Positions 43,115 to 51,905 of a stretch of 64,000 bases of DNA are shown piece after piece. The position numbers and the translations under genes are program-made. Where the stretch lies: positions 1,395,312 through 1,459,311 of the forward strand of contig NZ_JH992941.1 of NCBI RefSeq assembly GCF_000315485.1. The letters are read 5' to 3'. Positions within the stretch are counted from its first letter, which is position 1; each line of letters starts with the position of its first letter. The notes below the pieces were generated by a model. The model saw only the letters and a list, made by a program, of their open reading frames with translations, had not been told where the DNA came from and ran no database searches. This DNA comes from Bacteroides oleiciplenus YIT 12058. Lineage in GTDB: Bacteria; Bacteroidota; Bacteroidia; Bacteroidales; Bacteroidaceae.

Positions 43115-45649
43115 ATGAAAACGCTGAATCTTCTTTTCTTATTAAGTTGCTTGTTTCAAAGCTCTTTTGTTTTCTCACAAGAAGTGTCTCTGGCATCCGG
43201 TGACGTTACACTGAATGTTACCCGGCAGAAAGATAACACTTATAATGTGACCTTTTCTGCATATGGCAAAGAATTCAATGCAGGTACTGATATGAATCCT
43301 GCCCTGATGATTGATGTTAAGATGAATACTTTTTATCCCACTTATACCTCCTATACGAAGGCAGACGGTAAAGTAGAGTTAACGGCAAAGCTGGTTGCTG
43401 CTCCCCGGACTACTGTTTTCGAAATAAATGATGCATATACTGCAAAAGGAAATGGAGAATTTGAACTGAAACGGAATGTGAAGGTGGTTGAATTGGGAGC
43501 TAATTCTTATGATGAAGGTTTCTCTTCATCCTTTGGATTGCAGTTTGCTCCGAAAGATGTTCTGGCAAATAGTGAGTACTTCATTCCCGCCGTTTGGTAC
43601 AAAGGTAACTTCGAGAAAGAAGGGAATATCCCTTCCGGTATTCCGGTAGCTACCGATTTGAATTTCCTCTATAGAGAAGACCGTATTCCGCTTCCGGTAG
43701 TGATGATGCGCGAAAAAGCAAGTGGATTGACTTTCACTTTAGTACATAAAGACTCTAAATGTGAAACTGTGCTGAATGACTCACGTGGTGTTGTAACTGA
43801 TGAGGAGTATCAGTTTGGTGGTGTAGGTGTTGTCAACTGGAAGAAGTCCGATACTTTTGCTGCTGTAGTTACTTATCCGGGGTCAGACTTGCGCACCGGC
43901 GGATTGGGTAGACGCATGCATCCCATAACGAAGGGGTTTGATAAACATGCTTATAATGTATATTTCAAGATAGATAAGACTTCCGACTATGCCACTGCCG
44001 TAAATGAGGCATGGGAGCTGGCTTTCAATCTATATAATCCGAAGATTTACGATGTCAACCTGACTTCTGCTTATCAGGGATTGATTGAAACTGTCAACCA
44101 TTACTATCTGGACTCTTCGGTTGATAAAGATGTGAAGGGTCCCGGATTCCCTTGGAGCGTAAAGCTGACAGATTTTTCTTTAAATAAGAATACCTATGAG
44201 ATAGGTTTTGTAGGTTCGCAGCCAGTAGCCGGTTATGCATTGTTTCGTGCGGGGGTGGAGACTGGTAACGAAGAATATAAGGTAAGAGGAACCAATGTGC
44301 TGAACTTGTGGGCTTCCGAAAGCTTATCAGAATTAGGACTTCCCAAGACGCGTTATGCCGCTTTGTGGGGTACATGGGATGATTGGGCGCTGACCTCCAT
44401 GCGCCAAGCTTGCAACGGAATGGTGGGATTGCTGAATGCATGGTGTTATGCCAAACGTAACGGAATAGATATTCCTTCATGGCTGGCTGCTAGCAAGAAG
44501 TTCGGTGACTTCTTGGTAACCAATCAGAATGCTGACGGCAGCTATTATCTGGAATACAATCCTTTCAAAGTCGTGAACGGTAGGCATCCGGCAGGCAATC
44601 AGAATAAGTTCCTCACTATTTGTGCTGTCCGTTACCTAGTGGAGCTGTACATCGCTACCAATGACGAACGCTACAAAACTGCTGCCTTGAAAGCTGCCGA
44701 GTTTTCTTATGCCAACATTCATGAAAAATATCTGTATGTGGCTTGTGTAGTAGACAATCCGCAGACTATCGATAGTGAATCCGGCCAGCAAGCCATTAAT
44801 GGTTTCCTTGCTATTTATGATCTAACAAAGGACCCCAAGTGGCTGGCTGCTGCAGAGCAAGCGGCTACCTACACTGAAAGCTGGAGCTATATGTTCGAGG
44901 TACCTGTAGAAAAAGATCAGACAGCAAAAACAGATTGGCCCAAAGATAGAAGCATCGTCGGACAGCATATTATTGCCATCGGTCATTCGGCTACTGATTT
45001 AGGTTTTGCCTGGTCTTCATTCGTGTACTATCGTTTGTACTTGTTGACGGGTAAGGAACACTATCTTCATGTTGCACGTATCAGTGCCCACAACACCAAG
45101 CAATCTATGAATCTGGGACAGGAACTTTATCCTGGACAACCTGAAGGCTTGCAACAAGAAGCTTTTCAAGTGAGAGTAACCGGTGGTGCAGGACGAAGGA
45201 TGAATTCTATCATGGAGGCATTGACTTGGAATTTTGCTGCTCACTTAGATCCGATGATTCGTTTTAAGGATGCCTTTGGCACTTATGATTTGGAAGAAGT
45301 GGAAGCAATGCCTAAATCAAAAGTACAGGAGTTGAATAATAGATACTCGCTGTATCAGTCTTCCGATTATGGGCAAGACCCGGAGACTGGGATCGGAACA
45401 ATCGACAAAAATTCATTTTCAGCCTATATTTCAGGCGATCAGCTTTTTCTGATAAACAAAGGCAAGGAAGAAATTTCAAAGGTAGAATTGACAGATTTGG
45501 CCGGTAGACGGTTATGGGCCGAAGACATAAAGGTAACAGATGAACAATACACATTTCCGATGTATGGAGCTTTCTCAGGTTTTTATCTATTGAATGTGCA
45601 TTCGGTTTCAGGAGAACAAAAAGCATTTAAAGTTTATAAAAATAAATGA
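43115..45649 (+). CDS. Large secreted protein, putative alpha/alpha-barrel carbohydrate enzyme of unassigned family
   Basis: I do not recognise the family. From the ATG at 43115 it is 844 residues with a signal peptide (MKTLNLLFLLSCLFQSSFVF). Residues about 25-330 look like a beta-sandwich; residues about 340-750 are helical with hairpin repeats like an (alpha/alpha)6 barrel (GNEEYKVRGTNVLNLW, NDERYKTAALKAAEFSYANI, DPKWLAAAEQAATYTESW). The last 90 residues form a separate beta domain resembling type IX secretion sorting domains. The protein at 51906-54119 is a paralogue lacking that tail. Conserved shared motifs are REKASGL, DNP..., ESGQ.AI and SIVGQ..IA.GHSA. By domain plan it could be a glycosidase or lyase. 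It precedes susC2 by 177 bases. Confidence 0.6.
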   Translation: MKTLNLLFLLSCLFQSSFVFSQEVSLASGDVTLNVTRQKDNTYNVTFSAYGKEFNAGTDMNPALMIDVKMNTFYPTYTSYTKADGKVELTAKLVAAPRTTVFEINDAYTAKGNGEFELKRNVKVVELGANSYDEGFSSSFGLQFAPKDVLANSEYFIPAVWYKGNFEKEGNIPSGIPVATDLNFLYREDRIPLPVVMMREKASGLTFTLVHKDSKCETVLNDSRGVVTDEEYQFGGVGVVNWKKSDTFAAVVTYPGSDLRTGGLGRRMHPITKGFDKHAYNVYFKIDKTSDYATAVNEAWELAFNLYNPKIYDVNLTSAYQGLIETVNHYYLDSSVDKDVKGPGFPWSVKLTDFSLNKNTYEIGFVGSQPVAGYALFRAGVETGNEEYKVRGTNVLNLWASESLSELGLPKTRYAALWGTWDDWALTSMRQACNGMVGLLNAWCYAKRNGIDIPSWLAASKKFGDFLVTNQNADGSYYLEYNPFKVVNGRHPAGNQNKFLTICAVRYLVELYIATNDERYKTAALKAAEFSYANIHEKYLYVACVVDNPQTIDSESGQQAINGFLAIYDLTKDPKWLAAAEQAATYTESWSYMFEVPVEKDQTAKTDWPKDRSIVGQHIIAIGHSATDLGFAWSSFVYYRLYLLTGKEHYLHVARISAHNTKQSMNLGQELYPGQPEGLQQEAFQVRVTGGAGRRMNSIMEALTWNFAAHLDPMIRFKDAFGTYDLEEVEAMPKSKVQELNNRYSLYQSSDYGQDPETGIGTIDKNSFSAYISGDQLFLINKGKEEISKVELTDLAGRRLWAEDIKVTDEQYTFPMYGAFSGFYLLNVHSVSGEQKAFKVYKNK

Positions 45650-45826
45650 GTATTCACTTTTTTAGAACTAGGAAAGGAGGGAGTTGTATAGCAATTAAAA
45701 CAAGTATAATAATAAGATATTCATAATTAAGGTAAAATAGTAAGTTTTCAGATAAGTTCTCATTTTTCAGTTTTCAATATTATACAAATAGATAACCAAT
45801 TTATGTTTAATTTTAAATAATAACTT

Positions 45827-48800
45827 ATGAAGCACTTTTTAAATGAGTTAATCTCGGCTGGTAATAGAAGGAAGAATCTCTTCTTATTATTAGTTGCTTT
45901 AGTGTCTTCCGCAATGCTTCAGGCACAAAATATCAGTGTGTCGGGTATAGTGAAAGATGTTACAGGTGAATCTTTGCCTGGAGTAAACATTATGGAGAAA
46001 GGAACTACCAACGGAACGATTACTGATCTCGATGGTAAGTTTACACTTTCCCTCAAAGGAACTAATCCTGTTTTGATGGTCTCTTTTGTGGGTTATGCAC
46101 CACAAGAGATCAGCGTAAAGGGAAAACGAAATTTTGACATTACACTGAAGGAAGATACGGAACTGCTCGATGAAGTTGTGGTAGTGGGATATGCTACGCA
46201 GAAAAAAGCTACAGTGGCTGCGGCAGTAAGTTCTGTGAACAATAAGGATTTGTCCCGCTCTACGTCTACTTCGGCTGCCAATGCTTTGGTAGGTAAGGTT
46301 TCCGGTATCACGGCACGTCAGAAGTCCGGTCAACCGGGAACTTCTACTAACCTAGAGATTCGTAACATGGGTACTCCTCTTTATGTAATCGACGGTATTA
46401 TGAAAGATGAGACAGCATTCAATGCTCTGGATATTCATGATATTGAGAATGTATCTATCCTGAAGGACGGTGCTGCTGCTATTTACGGTGTGAAGGCTGC
46501 CAATGGTGTTGTATTGATTACTACGAAGACCGGTAAGAAAGGGCAGAAGCCTCAGATAAACTTGAATGCACACATGGGCTGGCAAGGATGGACTAAATAT
46601 CCTGAACTACTAAATGCTTATCAATGGAAATGGGGTAACTACATGAAGCAAGCCAATGATGGTAATTTGACAGGAGCCGATAACATTGCAAATGCCAAAG
46701 CTGACCTGGAGAAATGGAGAACAGGATATTATAATCCGTCTACGGGTGAAGACTACCGAGGCTACGACTGGAAAGGTAACTTTGTGAGCAATTCTGCTCC
46801 CCAGTATTATGTAAATGCTAACATTAGCGGTGGTACGGAGAAAACCGATTATTATATTTCAGTAGGACATATCGATCAGGATGCAGTATTCAAAGAATAT
46901 AACTATAACCGTACGAACCTGCAGGCCAACTTCAATATGCAATTGACTGATAAATTCAAGGTTGGTTTTCAGACCTTGGGTAAGATAGAACAGAATGTCA
47001 ATCCGGCACTTCCGGGTGGTGATGACTACTTCCAGATGCGTAATTCTATCTTCAACCTGATTCCGACTATGCGCCCTTATGCTAATGATAATCCGGATTA
47101 TCTGAATTACATCAGCCCGACCCATGATGGTGCCCGCAATATGGCTGCTTATACGATAGACAATGCTGGTAAGCACCAGAAAGACTTCCGTACGATTCAG
47201 CTCAGTGCAAACTTGGAATACCAGACACCGCTTCCAGGACTGACTGCTAAAGGTTTGCTGTCTTACTATTATGAACACATGCGTCAGGAAGATAATGAGA
47301 AAAGTTGGAATGAATATAGATATGATGCTGCAACGCAGGAGTACAAAGTAGCCTCTACAAAAACAGATACTTATCGTGGAAAGATTACGAACCAGAAAGT
47401 TGAAATGATGGGGCAGTTTACTTTGAATTACGATCATGTTTTTGCTAAGAATCATCATGTGACAGCTGTTGCCGGTTTCGAGTTCTTTAAAGAAGACCGG
47501 AAAGAATTAAATGTATATCAGAGCCCGGTAGAGAATCCATTCGTAGACGTAATTACGAAGAATGCTAATAATGATGTGAAAGAATATCTACGTACCATTA
47601 CTACGGCTAGTTTCATTTTCCGTGCAGGCTATTCTTATAAAGAAAAATACATCATTGACTTTGCTGGTCGTTATGATGCTTCCTGGCGTTTCTTGCCGGG
47701 CAATCAATGGGGTTTCTTCCCGTCAGTTTCCGGTGCATGGCGTCTGTCTGAAGAAGAATTCTACAAAGATTCTAAGGTGGCTGATTGGATATCCAGTATC
47801 AAGCTGAGAGCTTCTTATGGTGAGATGGGTGATGACATGGCTAAAAACTTTAATAGTAGTTATGTAGACTTTGCTTATCTGCCCGGTTATACATTTGGAA
47901 AGTCAGGATCTATCATAAGCAGTAATCCTCTGGGTAATGGTGGAGATATCTATAGCACAGGTACTACCTCTAATGGAATTCCTCAGACCGGACTTTCCTG
48001 GATGAAGATTTCCATGCTGAATGTTGGTTTCGATATGGGCTTCCTGAACGACCGTCTGAAACTGGAAGTGGACTTCTTTAAGAGAAAAAGAAGTGGCATT
48101 CCTGCTGAACCGATTGATGTGATCTATCCGTATGAAGCCGGTTATGGCGCACAGAAACGGAATCTGAACTCCGATCAGGTAAGTGGTATTGATGGTATGG
48201 TGAAATGGAACGATCGCGTTAACGATTTCAACTACTTTGTAGGTGTGAATTTGACTTTAGCTCGCCAGAAGACGATTAATAACTATGGTGAAATGTTCCT
48301 GAATGGATGGGATCAATACCGTTGGGGACAAGCTAATCGCTGGTCTAACGTGAAGAATGGTGCTGTATGGATGTGGGAAACTATAGGTGTGTTCCAGACT
48401 CAGGAAGAAATTGATAACTATCCGGTGAACATTGATGGTGCCAACAACGTGAACCTGCGTCCGGGTGACTTAATCTTCAGGGATGTCAATGGTGACGGTT
48501 TGATTGATGACTACGATAAACGTCCTTTGGGTTATGCAGCTACCGACTATGATTGGGATAACGGCAATGCCAACAAGAATCCTTTGCTTTCAATGGGTAT
48601 CAACTTAGGTTTCGAATATAAAGGTATCGACTTTGCAGCCGACTTTGCCGGTGGTTTCATGAATACATTTATCGGTGACTGGCATGTGAAGTATGGTATC
48701 GGTACTGACCAGATGGGATATGTATATAACGTGGTAGATTCTTGGCAGCATGAGGACATTTTCGATACGAAGTCTGCTTGGAAACCCGGTAAGTTCCCCG

Positions 48801-49081
48801 CTGTTCGCAGCAATAATCCTTCTATCAGAGACTGGAACGACTTTTATGCAAAGGAAATCAACTATTTGCGTCTGCGCAACTTAGTGGTAGGCTATACATT
48901 GCCTGTTAAGTGGACAAAGAAGGCTTTAATACAGAAGCTCAGAGTTTACTTTGAAGGTTCTAATCTGCTTTGCTGGGATAGCTTGAATGACTTCGGTTTC
49001 GACCCTGAAATCTCTTCTGTTACCGGATTCGACTATCCGCAGCACAAAGTGTACACAGTTGGAGTAAACGTAACCTTTTAA
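45827..49081 (+). CDS. SusC-family TonB-dependent outer-membrane transporter (SusC2)
   Basis: A 1084-residue outer-membrane importer. The signal peptide is preceded by an extended N-terminus (MKHFLNELISAGNRRKNLF), then a carboxypeptidase-regulatory-like domain (GIVKDVTGESLPGVNIMEKG), a TonB box (LLDEVVVVGYATQ), a plug (GQPGTSTNLEIRNMGTPLYV, ILKDGAAAIYGVKAANGV) and a barrel ending YTVGVNVTF. The plug sequence differs from SusC1 (no RIRG motif; NMGTPLYVIDG instead), so the two import different ligands. The 177-base upstream gap is AT-rich with no perfect -7 box, so expression may come from the promoter ahead of the 844-residue gene. Eleven bases separate it from susD2. Confidence 0.95.
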   Translation: MKHFLNELISAGNRRKNLFLLLVALVSSAMLQAQNISVSGIVKDVTGESLPGVNIMEKGTTNGTITDLDGKFTLSLKGTNPVLMVSFVGYAPQEISVKGKRNFDITLKEDTELLDEVVVVGYATQKKATVAAAVSSVNNKDLSRSTSTSAANALVGKVSGITARQKSGQPGTSTNLEIRNMGTPLYVIDGIMKDETAFNALDIHDIENVSILKDGAAAIYGVKAANGVVLITTKTGKKGQKPQINLNAHMGWQGWTKYPELLNAYQWKWGNYMKQANDGNLTGADNIANAKADLEKWRTGYYNPSTGEDYRGYDWKGNFVSNSAPQYYVNANISGGTEKTDYYISVGHIDQDAVFKEYNYNRTNLQANFNMQLTDKFKVGFQTLGKIEQNVNPALPGGDDYFQMRNSIFNLIPTMRPYANDNPDYLNYISPTHDGARNMAAYTIDNAGKHQKDFRTIQLSANLEYQTPLPGLTAKGLLSYYYEHMRQEDNEKSWNEYRYDAATQEYKVASTKTDTYRGKITNQKVEMMGQFTLNYDHVFAKNHHVTAVAGFEFFKEDRKELNVYQSPVENPFVDVITKNANNDVKEYLRTITTASFIFRAGYSYKEKYIIDFAGRYDASWRFLPGNQWGFFPSVSGAWRLSEEEFYKDSKVADWISSIKLRASYGEMGDDMAKNFNSSYVDFAYLPGYTFGKSGSIISSNPLGNGGDIYSTGTTSNGIPQTGLSWMKISMLNVGFDMGFLNDRLKLEVDFFKRKRSGIPAEPIDVIYPYEAGYGAQKRNLNSDQVSGIDGMVKWNDRVNDFNYFVGVNLTLARQKTINNYGEMFLNGWDQYRWGQANRWSNVKNGAVWMWETIGVFQTQEEIDNYPVNIDGANNVNLRPGDLIFRDVNGDGLIDDYDKRPLGYAATDYDWDNGNANKNPLLSMGINLGFEYKGIDFAADFAGGFMNTFIGDWHVKYGIGTDQMGYVYNVVDSWQHEDIFDTKSAWKPGKFPAVRSNNPSIRDWNDFYAKEINYLRLRNLVVGYTLPVKWTKKALIQKLRVYFEGSNLLCWDSLNDFGFDPEISSVTGFDYPQHKVYTVGVNVTF

Positions 49082-49092
49082 TTGAACGTAAC

Positions 49093-51033
49093 ATGAAAAA
49101 AAATAGATTATCAATAGCATTATTATCAGGCTTATTGCTTTTCTCCTCTTGCGACAGTTGGCTGGAACAGGAGAACAAGATGTCTTTCACAGAAAAACAG
49201 GCCTATACATCGGAGGTTGGTATTACAAGTATTGTTTCCAATCTGTATAGCCGCATGAAATACTGGCAGGATTTTGGTACTGATGGCGATACTTATGATC
49301 TTACCCGTTGGGATGAAGCATCTAATAACAGTCAGTATTGGGCATTTGCGGGAAATGTGGGAACCGATTACAGAAACTATTATGATTATGGTTTTATCCG
49401 TGAGTTGAATCTCCATATTCGCAATCTGAATACGGTGTCTGCCGGTTCGATTGCTGCTGATAAGTTGAAGTATTTCCAGGCGGAAGCCCGTTATCTGAGA
49501 GCTTATACTTATTTTAAGATGGTCATCCAGTACGGTGGTGTGCCTTTGGTTACTGAGGTAACAGAATATATGGACGATCCGACACCATTGGCTGTATCCA
49601 GAAATAAGGAATCGGAAATTTACGATTTCATCATCAGTGAGATGGATGCCGTAAAAGAGGATTTCGGAACTGCCCGGGTTAAGACTCGTGCTACCAAAGG
49701 TGCCGCTATGGCCCTGAAGTGTCGTGCAGCTTTATACGCTGGAACTTTAGCATACAATTATGATAAGAGTGCTACCAAGACTTTGAACTTGTCGAGTGGT
49801 GCTACGGGTATTGAGAAAAACAAAGCTGAAGGTTATCTGAAGGCTTGTTTGGATGCTTGTGCCGAATTGGAAGCTATGGGCTATCAACTCTATCAGAAAC
49901 AGGCGGATTTAGCCACCAACTATGCAGAAGCATTTATTGCTAAACATGCTGAAAACCCGGAATTAATTCTCTGTAAGGCCTATGACGGAGTAAATGTGAA
50001 GAATAACTTTACTACCCGTGCCCTTACACGTAAGTTAATACGTGTTTCGAATAATAAGGCAGGTTGTGAGGTTAATCCAGTATTAAATCTGGTAAATGAT
50101 TATGAGATGCTCAATACTCACGAAGCGAAAGAAATAGATGCCTATGTGGGTGATGAAGTAATAGAGGACATGGATGTGTATACGTCTACTTACCAATATA
50201 ACCTGTACAATAAACCGGAAGATATTTTTGCAGGTCGTGATCCTCGTTTGGCTGGTACGGTACTTTATCCGGGAAGCTCATTTAGAGGGGTTCCTGTCGA
50301 TCTTCAAGCAGGTTTGGCTATTCCTACCGCCGATGGTTATAAGTTTGAGGTTGCGCGTACCATTTTGGAGGTTGACAACCGGATGTATGAAGGTCAGAAA
50401 GTGACCGGAGAAGACGGACCGCTTCGTGGAGACGATGGTAGTAGTAACTGGTATATTTCCCATTCAGGTTTCTTGTTGAGAAAGTTTGTTGATACTGCCA
50501 CCGGAAGTGAAATGAACGGTAACAGTTCTGTTCCTTATATCGTATTCCGTTTTGGCGAGGCTTTGCTGAATGCTGCTGAGGCTGCCTTCTATCTGAATGA
50601 ACTGGGAGTAGCTAGCTACAATGGCCGTCCTACTAAGACTCTGGCATTGGATTATATCAACCGTGTACGCCAGCGTGCAGGTGGCGATGTGTTCAAATTG
50701 ACTGAGAACGAACTGACATTCGATCGTATCGTAAACGAAAGACGTGTGGAATTGGCACTAGAAGATCATCGTTATGAGGACTTGAAGCGTTGGAGAATTG
50801 CCGATGAAGTGTGGTACAATGATCAGGCTAATAAGAATGCTACTATCTATGTGTTGTGGCCGTATAAGATTTATGCTCCGGGCACGCCCGAAGATGGTAA
50901 GTGGATTTATCGGAAGATGAAAGCTCATAACAGAGCCAATAATGCTATTTTATATTTCGATAAAAAGATGTATTATAATGGATATCCGATGAATGAAGGT
51001 AACCCGAATATTGAGAAGAATCCTAACCATTAA
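49093..51033 (+). CDS. SusD/RagB-family surface glycan-binding lipoprotein (SusD2)
   Basis: A 646-residue lipoprotein partner of SusC2; lipobox LLFSSC with Cys20. SusD features: SWLEQENKMSFTEKQAYTSE near the start, AEARYLRAYTYFKMVIQYGG (TPR helix), ALDYINRVRQRAGG, IVNERRVELALEDHRYEDLK and a C-terminal DKKMYYNGYPMNEGNPN. It captures glycan at the cell surface and gates it into SusC2. It is followed after 24 bases by a third surface lipoprotein in the same operon, unlike the SusC1/D1 pair. Confidence 0.94.
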   Translation: MKKNRLSIALLSGLLLFSSCDSWLEQENKMSFTEKQAYTSEVGITSIVSNLYSRMKYWQDFGTDGDTYDLTRWDEASNNSQYWAFAGNVGTDYRNYYDYGFIRELNLHIRNLNTVSAGSIAADKLKYFQAEARYLRAYTYFKMVIQYGGVPLVTEVTEYMDDPTPLAVSRNKESEIYDFIISEMDAVKEDFGTARVKTRATKGAAMALKCRAALYAGTLAYNYDKSATKTLNLSSGATGIEKNKAEGYLKACLDACAELEAMGYQLYQKQADLATNYAEAFIAKHAENPELILCKAYDGVNVKNNFTTRALTRKLIRVSNNKAGCEVNPVLNLVNDYEMLNTHEAKEIDAYVGDEVIEDMDVYTSTYQYNLYNKPEDIFAGRDPRLAGTVLYPGSSFRGVPVDLQAGLAIPTADGYKFEVARTILEVDNRMYEGQKVTGEDGPLRGDDGSSNWYISHSGFLLRKFVDTATGSEMNGNSSVPYIVFRFGEALLNAAEAAFYLNELGVASYNGRPTKTLALDYINRVRQRAGGDVFKLTENELTFDRIVNERRVELALEDHRYEDLKRWRIADEVWYNDQANKNATIYVLWPYKIYAPGTPEDGKWIYRKMKAHNRANNAILYFDKKMYYNGYPMNEGNPNIEKNPNH

Positions 51034-51057
51034 TTTACCAACTAAAGCTTAAAAACA

Positions 51058-51813
51058 ATGAAACTAAAATCTATAATTGCAGCAGCATTTGTCGTATTGG
51101 GTTTTGTTATGACATCCTGCGAATATGATAATTATGATGCTCCGTCTTATGTTTTCAGCGGTCAGTTGAAATGTGACGGTGAGAACTTCCCTTTTGATTC
51201 GAATAAAGGACTATTAAGAGTCTTCCAGAAAGGTTATGGTAAAGTGGACGGCGGCGGCACGGGGATACGTGTCGATGATCAAGGACACTACCAGCAACTC
51301 TTCTTCGATGCAGAGTATAAAATGACACTGGTAAATGAAACATTGCCTTTTGAACTTCCTGATTTTGAATCACTGGGTGCAGGTAAAGGTTATGACTCCA
51401 TTGCCTATCATTTTAACTCGAATGTTACAAGAGACTTTGAAGTGCGTCCGTACTATAAATTGAAGAACCTGAAGGCTGAACTGAAGAACGGCAACATCGT
51501 CGCTACTTTCAACATCGAAAAGATGACCAATACGGTGAAGGCAGCTCCGAAGATTGTAAAGACCCGTATTTGGCTGAGCACAAGTTCTTTGGTGAATAGT
51601 GGCATCAAGTGTACACGCAGTAGCGATGTGGAATACATCGATGATACTACCTTGCAAGTATATATTCCATTATCTGAGTATCGTAAGAAGGAAAACTACG
51701 TAGATAACTACCGTACTTATGCTTTCTATCGCGTAGCTATCGAACTGGAGGGAATGAACCAGTATTTCCTCTTCTCAACAATACAGAAGATAGAAAACCT
51801 GCCGGTAGAGTAA
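51058..51813 (+). CDS. DUF3823-type surface glycan-binding lipoprotein
   Basis: A 251-residue lipoprotein (lipobox FVMTSC, Cys21) in the position usually taken by a surface glycan-binding protein after susD. The pattern YDAPSYVFSGQLKCDGENF, then RVFQKGYGK, DDQGHYQQLFFDAEYKM and a second beta domain (YYKLKNLKAELKNGNIVATF) matches my recollection of DUF3823 proteins of Bacteroides. Two immunoglobulin-like domains are likely. The role would be to hold polysaccharide at the surface for SusC2/D2; direct evidence for the ligand is absent. It ends the first transcript segment: a strong terminator follows. Confidence 0.78.
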   Translation: MKLKSIIAAAFVVLGFVMTSCEYDNYDAPSYVFSGQLKCDGENFPFDSNKGLLRVFQKGYGKVDGGGTGIRVDDQGHYQQLFFDAEYKMTLVNETLPFELPDFESLGAGKGYDSIAYHFNSNVTRDFEVRPYYKLKNLKAELKNGNIVATFNIEKMTNTVKAAPKIVKTRIWLSTSSLVNSGIKCTRSSDVEYIDDTTLQVYIPLSEYRKKENYVDNYRTYAFYRVAIELEGMNQYFLFSTIQKIENLPVE

Positions 51814-51831
51814 ACTCTATATTTTGATATG

Positions 51832-51865
51832 AAGACTCTGTCGGTTTGTACCGGCAGAGTCTTTT
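51832..51865 (+). terminator. Terminator hairpin after the SusC2/D2/DUF3823 genes
   Basis: AAGACTCTGTCGG (51832-51844) pairs with CCGGCAGAGTCTT (51851-51863) around a 6-base loop, one G-T wobble, followed by T's. It lies before the enzyme genes on the same strand, so it likely lowers their expression relative to the binding proteins. Confidence 0.85.
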
Positions 51866-51905
51866 CAACTCAATTATTTATTATATCTCTGATAATATCT
51901 AAAGC

